64,000 nucleotides of DNA, from positions 29,165-93,164 of the forward strand of contig NZ_GL892013.1 of the NCBI RefSeq assembly GCF_000213575.1, given 5' to 3'. Under the pieces are notes generated by a model. The model searched no databases and was not told the DNA's origin. It saw only the letters and a program-made list of their open reading frames with translations. This document shows, piece after piece, positions 39,297 through 48,281 of this stretch. Each line of letters opens with the position of its first letter. Positions within the stretch are counted from its first letter, which is position 1. This DNA comes from Dysgonomonas mossii DSM 22836. GTDB lineage: Bacteria > Bacteroidota > Bacteroidia > Bacteroidales > Dysgonomonadaceae. The translations under genes and the position numbers were made by a program.

Positions 39297-42200
39297 TTAA
39301 AACTTAACGTTTACATTAAAACCGATACTTCTGGTAGCCGGATATCCGTTTAGCTCCAATCCCTGACCGTTAGAGTTGTTGTATGCAGCCTCCGGATCGA
39401 TATTGTCGGTATGTTTTAAGATAGTCCAAAGGTTGCGCCCTACTAAGGATACAGATAACCCTTTTACTGTTTTGTTACCTAATATCGATTTAGGGAAAGT
39501 GTATCCGATAGACAGTTCACGAAGCTTGATAAAGCTGGCATTGTAGATAAATTCTTCGGCGATACTGTTTGATGCTATTGCCTGCCAGTATTTTTCGGCA
39601 GATACGGCTACAGTATTTGGCACATATTTGTCTCCTGAGAGCATAACTCCGTCACCTACAATTGTTCCTTTTCCGTCAGTTCCACGTCCTTCAAGTGTAT
39701 TTTTGTGAAGACCATTGCTGTATAATGAATAATTTGTTCCTGAGAATAGTTTGGCTCCGAATTTGAAATCTAATAAGAACGAAAGTGTAAAATCTCGGTA
39801 TGTTAGTTGGTTGCGCCATCCTCCGGTTAGTTTATAAACACCTGATCCTAGATTGTGAAGTTCGTCCGAACGCTGAGCAACACCATCTTTGTAGACAATC
39901 TGTCCGTCTACTCTCTTGTATTTGTAACCTACCAGTTCGCCGTACGGTCTGCCCAAAACATTCTGAATAGATACGTTTCCGCTACGTGATGTAGCACCTG
40001 CAATACCTATCGCCTCTACTAGTTTCCCTTGGTTCTCACCCAGATATTTCACTTTACTGTCGTTGTAAGAGATATTGAAAGTAGAATTCCACATAAAGTC
40101 TTTCGTTTGTACAGGAACCGCATCTACCATAAATTCGAAACCATTGTTTCTGATTTCACCTACATTCATGATTGTAGAGTTGAAGCCCGAAGCGCTACTG
40201 GTGCTTATGGTAACAATGTCGTCTTTTGTGGTTTTATTGTAAAAAGCCATATCGAAAGACAAACGATTTTTGAAGAACGATAGATTCAAACCTGTTTCCC
40301 ATTCAGAGATGCGAACAGGTTTCAGGTTCGGATTGGGATAAACATCATTATTGATGGTTCCGTTGTTGAGCCCGTTTATGATATAATCATTCAGTTTGTA
40401 GGTCAGTAGTGTCTGATACGGACTTGTTCCGTTGGATGCTGAGGCATAGGCTACACGTAGTTTACCAAACTCCAAAGCTCCTTTAGACGCAAATGTATCA
40501 GTGAATACCCATGATGCACCTACAGAAGGGTAGAAGTAACTGTTGTTGTCGGGGTTCAGTGTCGAGAACCAGTCGTTTCTACCTGTAAGATTCAAGAATA
40601 TTTGGTTTTTATATCCAAAATCGGCAGTCGCATAGATCGAGTTTACACGATATTCGACGTAACTTTTGGTCATCGGGCGATTCCCTACATTATTTACCGA
40701 TTCAAGCCCCGGTACTAAGAATGGACGAACGCCATCAGCCATCCATTGTTTGGTGATATTGCGTTGACGGTTACCCCCAAATGTAGCGCTGGTACTCCAG
40801 TCTCCAAATGTTTTGTTGAATCCGATGAGGTAATTTAAGTTTATTTCTGCGAAATTTTTTGAATATTCGGTCATAAAACCTTGCGGATCGGCTGCTGCAC
40901 CCATTGGTTGCACCTGTTTGAAGTCCATGTTGTAACCATCGCGTGTAATAGCTCCTTGGGCATATAGCCAGTCGAAGATATCATACTTGAGCGTCATTCC
41001 GCCGGTCAGACGGTTCTTGTTTGTTACGTTTGTTTTTCTGTATTGTAACCAGTATGGGTTGTTGAAGTATACGTTATCTCCTCCTAGCAGCTCTTTTCCA
41101 TCGGCTGTAGAACCCCATCGAGAATCAGCATCACCACGCTCCAGCCAACGTACATCGAACGAGTTGGCACGGTAAAGTAACGATGCATTCGTATTTCCGT
41201 TACCATCCGACAGGTTAGAACGTCCTTTGAATTTTTCAAATACATAGTTGGCATTTACGCTCAACTGTATCTTATAGGTAATGTCGTAAGTGGTATTCAT
41301 ATTTATACCTTGCTGGCTGATGTACGAATTAGGGAGAATACTCTTGTCGTACATATTGGATACTCCAAATCGGTAGAGTATCTTATCTGCTGCTCCGCTT
41401 ACCGACAGGGAAGTGGCATCGTTAATCCCGGTGCGGTAGAAGTTGTCCCAGTTGTCTACGTACGAATATTTGTATTCGTTGCCTAAGAAGTTTATTGCTT
41501 TACCTCCGTCGAGTGGAGCTCCCCAGCTTGAAGTCTCGGTGCTTATGGCATCTTCTTTCGACATGGGGCGAGCACCTTCGGTTCCTTGTCCGAATTTTTT
41601 CTGAAAGTCGCGATAGTCGTAAATTGTGTTGAATGTTAAACTATTGTTGAACTCGATACTTACCGGCTGTCCTTTTTTTCCCGATTTGGTAGTGATCAGG
41701 ATCGCTCCGTTACCTCCACGATATCCATAAAGGGCAGATGCGGCAGCACCTTTCAGTACCTGGATGCTTGCAATATCATCGGGGCTGATGTTGGATAGTC
41801 CGTCTCCCATATCCATTCCTCCCCATGTACCGGCACTTCCCAAGTTGCTATTGTCGAATGGCACGCCGTCTATTACATAAAGGGGTTGGTTGTTTCCGGT
41901 AAGGGAAGCGTTTCCACGAATTATCACACGGCTGCTTCCTCCGGCTCCGGTTGCATTTCCTGCAACAGAAACTCCTGCTACCTTACCCGACAGGGCATTT
42001 CCGATATTGAGGTCACGGGCTTGGGTAAACTCGTCGCCGCCGACAGAAGTAGTTGAATAGCCTAACGATCTTTGCTGTCTCTTGATGCCCAGTGCGGTGA
42101 CAACAATGTCATCTAATACTTTAGAATCTTCTTTCAAGGTAATGTTTAATGGTTTTCCGTCCCATCTAACTTCTTGAGGGATATAACCTACAAAGCTGAT

Positions 42201-42464
42201 GCGGATAATGTCTCCAACCTTAACGTTGGTCAATGAGAAATCTCCATCTACACCGGTAACTGTTCCGTTAGTTGTTCCTTTCACAACTATCGATGCTCCG
42301 ATAATGGTTTCTCCTGCTTCATCTTTTACTATTCCGTTACATGTTTCGGCTTGGGACACAGTGCTGATTTCTGTATTTTCTTTTACAGATCCGGCATAGA
42401 TTGTCCCTGTGCTTACTGTACACAACAAAAAGAGTAAACGTGCTGTCTTTAGTGATTTTAACAT
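39297..42464 (-). CDS. SusC/RagA-like TonB-dependent transporter
   Basis: The 1055-residue product has a signal peptide, then a carboxypeptidase-like regulatory domain (about 40-120, 'VKDEAGETIIGASIVVKGTT'), the TonB box region 'DDIVVTALGIKRQQRSLGYS', a plug (about 135-260, 'LSGKVAGVSV', 'LYVIDGVPFDN'), and a 22-strand barrel ending 'RSIGFNVNVKF'. The 'SLGYS' segment after the TonB box is the SusC-type signature. With the SusD protein 20 bp downstream it makes a pedal-bin importer in the outer membrane. Expression is probably set from upstream of 42464, but no clear -7 box was found. Confidence 0.95.
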   Translation of the reverse strand: MLKSLKTARLLFLLCTVSTGTIYAGSVKENTEISTVSQAETCNGIVKDEAGETIIGASIVVKGTTNGTVTGVDGDFSLTNVKVGDIIRISFVGYIPQEVRWDGKPLNITLKEDSKVLDDIVVTALGIKRQQRSLGYSTTSVGGDEFTQARDLNIGNALSGKVAGVSVAGNATGAGGSSRVIIRGNASLTGNNQPLYVIDGVPFDNSNLGSAGTWGGMDMGDGLSNISPDDIASIQVLKGAAASALYGYRGGNGAILITTKSGKKGQPVSIEFNNSLTFNTIYDYRDFQKKFGQGTEGARPMSKEDAISTETSSWGAPLDGGKAINFLGNEYKYSYVDNWDNFYRTGINDATSLSVSGAADKILYRFGVSNMYDKSILPNSYISQQGINMNTTYDITYKIQLSVNANYVFEKFKGRSNLSDGNGNTNASLLYRANSFDVRWLERGDADSRWGSTADGKELLGGDNVYFNNPYWLQYRKTNVTNKNRLTGGMTLKYDIFDWLYAQGAITRDGYNMDFKQVQPMGAAADPQGFMTEYSKNFAEINLNYLIGFNKTFGDWSTSATFGGNRQRNITKQWMADGVRPFLVPGLESVNNVGNRPMTKSYVEYRVNSIYATADFGYKNQIFLNLTGRNDWFSTLNPDNNSYFYPSVGASWVFTDTFASKGALEFGKLRVAYASASNGTSPYQTLLTYKLNDYIINGLNNGTINNDVYPNPNLKPVRISEWETGLNLSFFKNRLSFDMAFYNKTTKDDIVTISTSSASGFNSTIMNVGEIRNNGFEFMVDAVPVQTKDFMWNSTFNISYNDSKVKYLGENQGKLVEAIGIAGATSRSGNVSIQNVLGRPYGELVGYKYKRVDGQIVYKDGVAQRSDELHNLGSGVYKLTGGWRNQLTYRDFTLSFLLDFKFGAKLFSGTNYSLYSNGLHKNTLEGRGTDGKGTIVGDGVMLSGDKYVPNTVAVSAEKYWQAIASNSIAEEFIYNASFIKLRELSIGYTFPKSILGNKTVKGLSVSLVGRNLWTILKHTDNIDPEAAYNNSNGQGLELNGYPATRSIGFNVNVKF

Positions 42465-42771
42465 AGGTTTAGTTTTTGTAAAAATGGATATAATTCTGTG
42501 TATTCTTCTTTAGATTGGTATCTATTTGATTGTAAAAATACCCATTGTGATGTGAAAAAGCAACTTTTGTGTGTTTTTATCCCCTATTTTTAATTTTATT
42601 TGTTTTATTATGATAGTTTAGCAGGGGTGTAATGGATTGGGTATAAGAGCTTTCTTGGAGGTAGTGTTTTTTTTATAAATTTTATTTATATTGAATATCA
42701 AAAAGCTATTTCTGTGTGTTAACTTATATGTATGTCGTTCTTATGTTATCTTATTTTTCAGCCATAAAAAA
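42465..42771. other. Gap upstream of the SusC gene
   Basis: About 300 bp of AT-rich sequence with no gene. Small open frames at 42691-42949 run through the lptB terminator and are rejected. No exact TAnnTTTG box was found facing SusC. Confidence 0.5.
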
Positions 42772-42796
42772 AGCGCAGATTATATCAATCTGCGCT
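42772..42796 (-). terminator. Terminator after lptB
   Basis: AGCGCAGATT (42772-42781) pairs with AATCTGCGCT (42787-42796), 5-nt loop. Seven T follow on the minus strand. Confidence 0.85.
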
Positions 42797-42816
42797 CTCT
42801 GTTATTTCTTATTCTG

Positions 42817-43599
42817 CTATTTCAAATGTTCAAAATTGCGTCGTTTCAGCTGGAAGTCACGTCCGAGATATTTCTCTCTTACCGTTTCATTTTCAGCTAA
42901 CTGCTCGGCACTTCCTTGGAACAATACCTTGCCTTCGAACAAGAGGTAGGCACGGTCGGTGATACTCAGTGTTTCGTCCACATTGTGGTCGGTGATGAGA
43001 ATCCCGATGTTCTTATATTTCAGCTTTGCCACAATCTCCTGAATGTCTTGCACGGCAATAGGGTCTACTCCCGCAAAAGGCTCGTCGAGCATGATAAACT
43101 TAGGGTCGATAGCCAAACAGCGGGCAATCTCCGAGCGGCGGCGTTCACCCCCCGATAGCCTGTCACCCAGATTTTTGCGAACCTTGTGCAACCCAAACTC
43201 ATCGATGAGGCTTTCCAACTTCTCTTTCTGATACTCGGATGATGTTTTTGTCATTTCCAGTACCGACCGGATATTGTCTTCCACAGTCATCTTGCGAAAG
43301 ATGGAGGCTTCCTGTGCCAGGTAGCCGATACCATGCTGCGCCCGCTTATAAACAGGGAACTTGGTTATCTCCGTGTCGTTGAGGAAAATCTTGCCTTCGT
43401 TGGGCATCACCAATCCTACGGTCATGTAGAACGTTGTGGTTTTTCCTGCACCGTTGGGGCCTAGCAAGCCCACAATCTCGCCCTGCTTCACATCTATCGA
43501 GACGTGATTTACAACAGTACGCGACGAGTATCGCTTTACAAGGTCTTCGGTGCGTAGCACCATCCTCTCGGTGGGTTGTATATTGTTATCTTCTGCCAT
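42817..43599 (-). CDS. lptB: Lipopolysaccharide export ATPase LptB
   Basis: The 260-residue ABC ATPase has Walker A 'GPNGAGKTTT' (about 48), the Q-loop 'GIGYLAQEASIFRKMTVEDN', signature 'LSGGERRR' (about 149), Walker B 'FIMLDEPFAGVDP' (about 170) and the switch His in 'ITDHNV'. The 'LAQEASIFRKMTVEDNI' segment and overall length are typical of LptB/YhbG. It powers extraction of lipopolysaccharide from the inner membrane together with LptF/G/C. It lies 54 bp after ilvE on the same strand, which may be read-through from ilvE. The N-terminal 12 residues are an extra extension. Confidence 0.95.
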   Translation of the reverse strand: MAEDNNIQPTERMVLRTEDLVKRYSSRTVVNHVSIDVKQGEIVGLLGPNGAGKTTTFYMTVGLVMPNEGKIFLNDTEITKFPVYKRAQHGIGYLAQEASIFRKMTVEDNIRSVLEMTKTSSEYQKEKLESLIDEFGLHKVRKNLGDRLSGGERRRSEIARCLAIDPKFIMLDEPFAGVDPIAVQDIQEIVAKLKYKNIGILITDHNVDETLSITDRAYLLFEGKVLFQGSAEQLAENETVREKYLGRDFQLKRRNFEHLK

Positions 43600-43653
43600 T
43601 ATTCAATTCGTATTGTAGACAAGCAAACAAGTTGTTAGAGTATGGATACCCCA

Positions 43654-44673
43654 TCAGTCGAGAACTGTTACCCAGCCGTGTGTGTCGGGTTCGTCTCCCT
43701 GCTGTATCGCTCTCAGCTTGTTGTACAGCTTGGTGCTTATAGGGCCTGCGTTACCATCTTTAGATATCACATACGACTTGTTTTCGTCCAGATCATCTAC
43801 TCTTAGTATCGGGCTGATCACGGCAGCTGTACCCACTTGTCCCGCTTCTTCGAATGTCGCCAATTCTTCTTCCGGTATCTGACGGCGTTCTACCTTCATT
43901 CCCATATCTTCGGCCAGTTGCATCAGGCTCTTGTTGGTGATGGAAGGAAGTATCGAGCTCGAAAGCGGTGTGATATATGTATTGTCTTTTATTCCGAAGA
44001 AATTTGCAGGGCCGCATTCGTCCAGATATTTCTTTTCTCTGGCATCGAGATACAGAACGGCAGAGTATCCCATTTCGTGCGCTTTGTGTCCTGCCACGAG
44101 GCTGGCAGCATAGTTGCCACCTACCTTGATTGTACCTGTACCCAGCGGTGCAGCACGGTCGTATCCTCGCAAAATGGCAACCGGAGTAGGTTTAAACCCT
44201 TCCTTGAAGTATGGGCCTACAGGGGTAACAAATACGAGAAACATGTATTCGGCAGCAGGTTTTACGCCCACCTGCGCACTTGTGCCTATCAGTAGCGGAC
44301 GGATATATAAAGAAGCTCCGCTTCCGTATGGCGGAACAAATTTTTCGTTCAGTTTTACAGCTTTTAATACTGTTTCTTCAAATACTTCGACAGGAAGCTC
44401 GGCCATCATAATACCATGACATGAAGAAATCATACGCAAAGCATTATCGCGCATTCTGAAAATTCGGATTTTCCCGTCTTTTCCTCTAAAAGCTTTGAGC
44501 CCTTCAAATGCTTCTTGTCCGTAGTGGAGGCAAGTGGCAGCTATATGAATGTCAATACTCTCAGAAGTAGTTTCGGTTGGTGTACTCCATTTTCCATCTT
44601 TGTAATGGCTTCTTACATTATAATCTGTCTTCATGTACCCGAAAGACAAATTAGACCAGTCTATCCCATTCAT
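43654..44673 (-). CDS. ilvE: Branched-chain amino acid aminotransferase IlvE
   Basis: The 339-residue class IV PLP enzyme has 'CLHYGQEAFEGLKAFRG' at the substrate site, the PLP Lys in 'LGTGTIKVGGNYA' (about 182), 'YLDECGPANFFGI' and 'EEAGQVGTAAVISPI'. It converts the keto acids of valine, leucine and isoleucine to the amino acids and back in the cytoplasm. Length is normal for type II IlvE. Its own -7 box lies 46 bp upstream. Confidence 0.95.
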   Translation of the reverse strand: MNGIDWSNLSFGYMKTDYNVRSHYKDGKWSTPTETTSESIDIHIAATCLHYGQEAFEGLKAFRGKDGKIRIFRMRDNALRMISSCHGIMMAELPVEVFEETVLKAVKLNEKFVPPYGSGASLYIRPLLIGTSAQVGVKPAAEYMFLVFVTPVGPYFKEGFKPTPVAILRGYDRAAPLGTGTIKVGGNYAASLVAGHKAHEMGYSAVLYLDAREKKYLDECGPANFFGIKDNTYITPLSSSILPSITNKSLMQLAEDMGMKVERRQIPEEELATFEEAGQVGTAAVISPILRVDDLDENKSYVISKDGNAGPISTKLYNKLRAIQQGDEPDTHGWVTVLD

Positions 44674-44719
44674 GTCGATAAAAGTTTAAATCAATACTTT
44701 CGATAAATTGTTTATATCA

Positions 44720-44727
44720 CAAAAGTA
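44720..44727 (-). promoter_or_regulatory. -7 box TACTTTTG for ilvE
   Basis: An exact TAnnTTTG match on the minus strand 46 bp before the start codon. The -33 region has no clear TTTG. Confidence 0.55.
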
Positions 44728-44926
44728 CAATTTTCATCGATATTCAGGCGATGTTTTTTCTTATTAAGTAAATATTTAAGCTCATTTTTCAGATTTTAGG
44801 GATTTCTTCTTTTCGGGATGATATTTAAAATGTATTTTTATTGCCATGCTCAGAAGTGAAGAATCTTATGTCAGAATAGAAAAAGATACTTCATTTATAC
44901 TTTCAATCGTAATACTTATTTTAATA

Positions 44927-45667
44927 ATGAAATCACTACACAAAATATGGTCACAGTATTTCAAATATAATTGGCCGTTTGGTCTTGCGCTAATTCTGCT
45001 GTTTGGTGTTCCTCGTTTTATTCTGGTGTTGGATGCTAACATGTCGGGCGGATATGGCACAGCTTTTATCATCTTTTTCATCATGTGGTTCACCCCTTTT
45101 ATTTTTCTCACTCGCAAGGGTAGGAGAGAAATTGGCTTTAAGCGTCCTAACAATTACCTGCGTTTGCTTTATTCTTTTGCCTTGGGTGCCTTGGCGTGCG
45201 GAGCTATATACGGGCTGTTTTATCTTTTCTATGGCAACACAATCAGCAATTCGCTAGTCTATATTTCCAAAGCCAGTACATCGGTTGTATTGGATGATAG
45301 TCATCGGCTTATCTTCTTTCTTATTGCCGCTGTGCCGAGTATGCTATTCAGTCCCATTGGCGAAGAATTTCTATATAGAGGAGTGATACACGGCAGCTTT
45401 GTTCCCAAGTTTGGAGAAACGAAAGCTTCTATCTTCGATAGCCTTGCTTTTGCATTAACGCATTTGGCTCATTTCGGAATCATTTTTGATGCAGGGGTGT
45501 GGAAATTGCTTCCTGTTCCGGCACTATTGTGGGTAGTGTCAATGTTCTTTTTGAGCCGATTATTCTTTTTATGCAAGCAAATGTCCGACTCTATATTTGG
45601 GGCTGTAGTGGCACATGCCGGATACAACTTTGCGATGATGTACTTCATCTTTTATCACATCCTATAG
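44927..45667 (+). CDS. CPBP-family intramembrane metalloprotease
   Basis: The 246-residue protein has six or so membrane helices and the three CPBP motifs: 'GEEFLYRGVIHG' (Glu-Glu and Arg), 'THLAHFG' and 'VAHAGYN'. CPBP (Rce1-like, ABI) proteins cut within the membrane or act without proteolysis, and their roles in bacteria vary. The start 'MKSLHKIWSQYFKYN' is chosen over an ATG at 44846 that lies in a decayed REP half ('ATGCTCAGAAGTGAAGAATC'). Confidence 0.9.
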   Translation: MKSLHKIWSQYFKYNWPFGLALILLFGVPRFILVLDANMSGGYGTAFIIFFIMWFTPFIFLTRKGRREIGFKRPNNYLRLLYSFALGALACGAIYGLFYLFYGNTISNSLVYISKASTSVVLDDSHRLIFFLIAAVPSMLFSPIGEEFLYRGVIHGSFVPKFGETKASIFDSLAFALTHLAHFGIIFDAGVWKLLPVPALLWVVSMFFLSRLFFLCKQMSDSIFGAVVAHAGYNFAMMYFIFYHIL

Positions 45668-46056
45668 CTTGTTTTTTTGTCGCTATAAATTCAATACGTC
45701 AATAATATTTCTTTCTCTACGTGGAGACATCCAAATAGCAGAAACTCTTTTCCAATGCCCTTTCTGCTGTAAATATTTATAAATGTTTACACCTTTTGTC
45801 GCGCTTTAGAGGAGCTTTCGGAACATAGGAGGATGATTGCTAAATTTTAGTAAACAGTTTTTATTCCCAAAGAATACATTCGAAAAAATAGCTTTATATA
45901 ATTTGCTTGTATTTGGAAAAGTTGTGGTCAGGATTTATAATAGTTAACATAAGTACAGAATGAATACTATACTTTTGTTTGACGGTCTTATTTTAGACGA
46001 CGATTATGTTAACTTCCTAATCTTAACACAAACTAAACAAAACTACATTCATCAAA
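45668..46056. other. Gap of about 390 bp with a lone -7 box
   Basis: No gene is seen. TACTTTTG at 45970-45977 matches the -7 consensus, and the terminator at 46057-46090 follows about 80 bp later, so a short RNA of about 105 nt is possible. No -33 box at the right spacing was found, so this is weak. Confidence 0.35.
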
Positions 46057-46090
46057 AAAAGAGTAAATCATTTCCTTGATTTACTCTTTT
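46057..46090. terminator. Terminator after the deformylase-like gene
   Basis: AAAAGAGTAAATCA (46057-46070) pairs perfectly with TGATTTACTCTTTT (46077-46090), loop TTTCCT. Seven A before it give a T run on the minus strand. Confidence 0.88.
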
Positions 46091-46132
46091 AGGTTTTTAT
46101 GTTATCGATTATTTTTTCTTGAATGGCAGGCT

Positions 46133-46771
46133 TTAATCCTCTTTCTGAAGCTTGGGAGAAACGGCACTAGCCAGCCTGTCGGTAAACAATATACCTTGAA
46201 GATGGTCGTACTCGTGCTGAAATATCACGCCCGTAAAATCTCCTCCACGCGAGCCGCCGCTTAGTCTTTCTTTTATAAGCGTTCCGTTGTCGTCGTAATA
46301 CTCCACATCTACCCATGTGTAGCGATTGGTTGTGCCCGATAGTTCGGGTACGGAAAGGCATCCGTCTCTTTCGAAGAGGAACGTCTCAGCCGAATGACCT
46401 ACAATACGTGGATTGATGGCTACTTGCACAGGCATCCCTTTTTGGTCGATACGCAAGAAAAGGAAAAGGTTGCGCCCGATACCCACTTGCGGAGCTGCGA
46501 TGCCTACTCCCGACTCTACGGCAAGTGTCATTTGCAGGCGGTCGATAAGGAGTTGCAGGTCTTTGTTGGTTGCAATGTTCTTCGCATCCAGATCGATGCT
46601 TTTCTTTCTGAGAAAAAGAGAATCTTTTTTGTTGTCGGTTTGCAATACTCTGAACGGAGTATCTGCACTTCCGCTATTTATCAGTGATTTTTCGTTACTT
46701 GTCATAAACTTAACAGATTTACATGCGGATATGCTAAACAAAATAATCAACAAGTATACTATCTTTTTCAT
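46133..46771 (-). CDS. Lipoprotein-type peptide deformylase homologue
   Basis: The 212-residue product has a lipoprotein signal 'MKKIVYLLIILFSISAC' (Cys 17). A deformylase domain follows with motif I 'GVGIAAPQVG' (about 92), motif II 'DGCLSVPE' (about 136; the usual form is EGCLS) and motif III 'QHEYDHLQG' (about 185). Motifs II and III hold the Cys and two His metal ligands and the catalytic Glu. Normal deformylases are cytoplasmic and act on nascent peptides. This one should be exported and lipidated, so its substrate is unclear. The upstream start giving 231 residues is rejected because it removes the signal from the N-terminus. Confidence 0.87.
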   Translation of the reverse strand: MKKIVYLLIILFSISACKSVKFMTSNEKSLINSGSADTPFRVLQTDNKKDSLFLRKKSIDLDAKNIATNKDLQLLIDRLQMTLAVESGVGIAAPQVGIGRNLFLFLRIDQKGMPVQVAINPRIVGHSAETFLFERDGCLSVPELSGTTNRYTWVDVEYYDDNGTLIKERLSGGSRGGDFTGVIFQHEYDHLQGILFTDRLASAVSPKLQKED

Positions 46772-46796
46772 TCTATCCGATGTTTGTATTTTTTTG

Positions 46797-46829
46797 CAAA
46801 GATATGAAAAATGGATAGTACATAACAAA
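46797..46829 (-). promoter_or_regulatory. Promoter TTTG-N21-TATCTTTG for the deformylase-like gene
   Basis: On the minus strand TTTG (46826-46829) and TATCTTTG (46797-46804) are 21 bp apart, a full match to the Bacteroides -33/-7 pattern. The box lies 25 bp before the start codon. Confidence 0.75.
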
Positions 46830-47027
46830 AAATATATCTTACAGTAGAGGCTATTCTTCTAGTTCCCCGAATTGAGAACATGCCGCAAGGTACAAGCCTT
46901 TACATCCATTTTTTTGGTTACCACTTCATATTTTCATCATCTATTCGTGATTAAACATTAAAAAATTCCTAATATTGTGACAAATCGCACACTTTTGCGA
47001 CATATATAATAAAGCGACTTCTAATAA

Positions 47028-47516
47028 ATGAAAGAAACGAAGGAAAGGGATGAACAATTCTTAGAGATGATACGCCAAAACGAGGGTATTATCTTCAAAG
47101 TAGCCTCCTTCTATGCCGACAAAGAGCATCCGATCGGCGATCTTTATCAAGAAGTCGTACTCAACCTATGGAAAGGGTATCCGTCGTTCAGGGGCGAAAG
47201 CAAGTACTCGACCTGGATATATAGGATTGCGCTCAATACCTGTGTGTCTTTTTATCGCAGGAATAGAATTAATGTTTCCTATGTAGATATATCGACAGAT
47301 ATTCCCGACGTGGTAGACAACAATGAAGAAATACAAGAATTGTACAAATTAATCAACCGTTTAGGGAAAATCGAACGTGCCCTAGTCTTACTCTATCTCG
47401 ACGATAAGCCTTACAAGGAGATAGCAGAAATCACAGGGCTTTCTGTGACAAATGTGGCAACAAAGCTGAGCCGCATAAAAGATAAATTGAAGCAGATGTC
47501 GAATGGCGAAAACTAA
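47028..47516 (+). CDS. ECF-type RNA polymerase sigma factor
   Basis: The 162-residue protein has region 2 ('IGDLYQEVVLNLWKGYPSF', 'YSTWIYRIALNTCVSFYRR') and region 4 ('LVLLYLDDKPYKEIAEITGL' then 'SVTNVATKLSRIKDKL'). It lacks regions 1 and 3, as ECF factors do. The next gene, 10 bp downstream, encodes a membrane protein that may act as its anti-sigma factor or sensor, although it lacks a classical anti-sigma zinc motif. Upstream, TCGCACACTTTTGCGA is an imperfect palindrome that might serve for autoregulation. Confidence 0.92.
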   Translation: MKETKERDEQFLEMIRQNEGIIFKVASFYADKEHPIGDLYQEVVLNLWKGYPSFRGESKYSTWIYRIALNTCVSFYRRNRINVSYVDISTDIPDVVDNNEEIQELYKLINRLGKIERALVLLYLDDKPYKEIAEITGLSVTNVATKLSRIKDKLKQMSNGEN

Positions 47517-47525
47517 CCAAATTAT

Positions 47526-48134
47526 ATGGATCTCGATAACATAAAAAAAACGTGGCAAGAAGCGAATATAAAACCGACAATCGATGAATCAAAGATTCAG
47601 AAAATGTTGGATAATAAGGGGAAAAGCGCTTATGCAAATTTATTGAAGTATGACAAGTGCTTTCTGTGGCTGCTCATACCTTGTGTGTTTGCAGGAGTCT
47701 TATTCTATTGTATGCATCCTCTGCCCGGTATCCTTTATTTTGCATTGCTTATCCCGGCATTTTTCTGGCAGCTGTATAAGATCAGCTACCTGAAGAAGGC
47801 GGATGTGTCTAAAATGGGAATACTGGAAATATCGAAGGGGGTGACACGCTACAAGAAATTCTTGGTGTACGAAATTATTATAGGAGCTGTGTGGATAGTC
47901 GCTTTCTCGGTGTCGTATATATATTATGCTCTGCCGAGTATGTTTCCTAAGCTGATGGGGCGATATTCGTCCGACGGCGAGTCGTCGTTTATGCTCTTGT
48001 TGCTTATCTTTATGATTGCAGCTACGATGGTTTTCTCTTTCCTGATCTATAAATATTTGTACTTGAATAATATAAAGAAAATACAAGATTCGATACGGGA
48101 AATAGAAGATTTTGAGAAAGATAATGTTGACTAA
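47526..48134 (+). CDS. Four-helix membrane protein, partner of ECF sigma factor
   Basis: The 202-residue product has an N-terminal soluble helix ('MDLDNIKKTWQEANIKPT', about 1-40) and membrane helices near 45-65, 68-85, 113-135 and 155-178 ('FMLLLLIFMIAATMVFSFLI'), then a charged tail. The N-terminal 'LDNIKKTWQE' region is common in membrane proteins paired with Bacteroidota ECF sigma factors. An anti-sigma role is inferred from gene order. The stop is followed by a REP repeat. Confidence 0.75.
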   Translation: MDLDNIKKTWQEANIKPTIDESKIQKMLDNKGKSAYANLLKYDKCFLWLLIPCVFAGVLFYCMHPLPGILYFALLIPAFFWQLYKISYLKKADVSKMGILEISKGVTRYKKFLVYEIIIGAVWIVAFSVSYIYYALPSMFPKLMGRYSSDGESSFMLLLLIFMIAATMVFSFLIYKYLYLNNIKKIQDSIREIEDFEKDNVD

Positions 48135-48151
48135 ATAATAAGAATATCCTC

Positions 48152-48239
48152 TTTGTCATTTTGAAGGGAGTGAATTGAAAATCGGCAGAGCCAAAAATCT
48201 CTTGCCATAAGAAATGCTTCTAGTCGTCAGCATGACAAA
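48152..48239. repeat. REP-type repeat with TTTGTCAT / ATGACAAA ends
   Basis: TTTGTCAT (48152-48159) and ATGACAAA (48232-48239) match the ends of the repeat at 9801-9876, although the interior has diverged. It shows that this family is also on the chromosome outside the phage-like region. Confidence 0.8.
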
Positions 48240-48281
48240 ATATAAATAACCTTTGTAAGAAACTTAACGAATAAATGTAAT

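Noticed and set aside
42691..42949. Small + strand frames between SusC and lptB
   Set aside because: They run through the lptB terminator hairpin and into the antisense of lptB.
45961..46090. A confident small RNA gene before the deformylase-like gene
   Set aside because: The -7 box is good but no -33 element is present at the right distance, and the hairpin is fully explained as the terminator of the opposite gene. It is listed only as a weak possibility.
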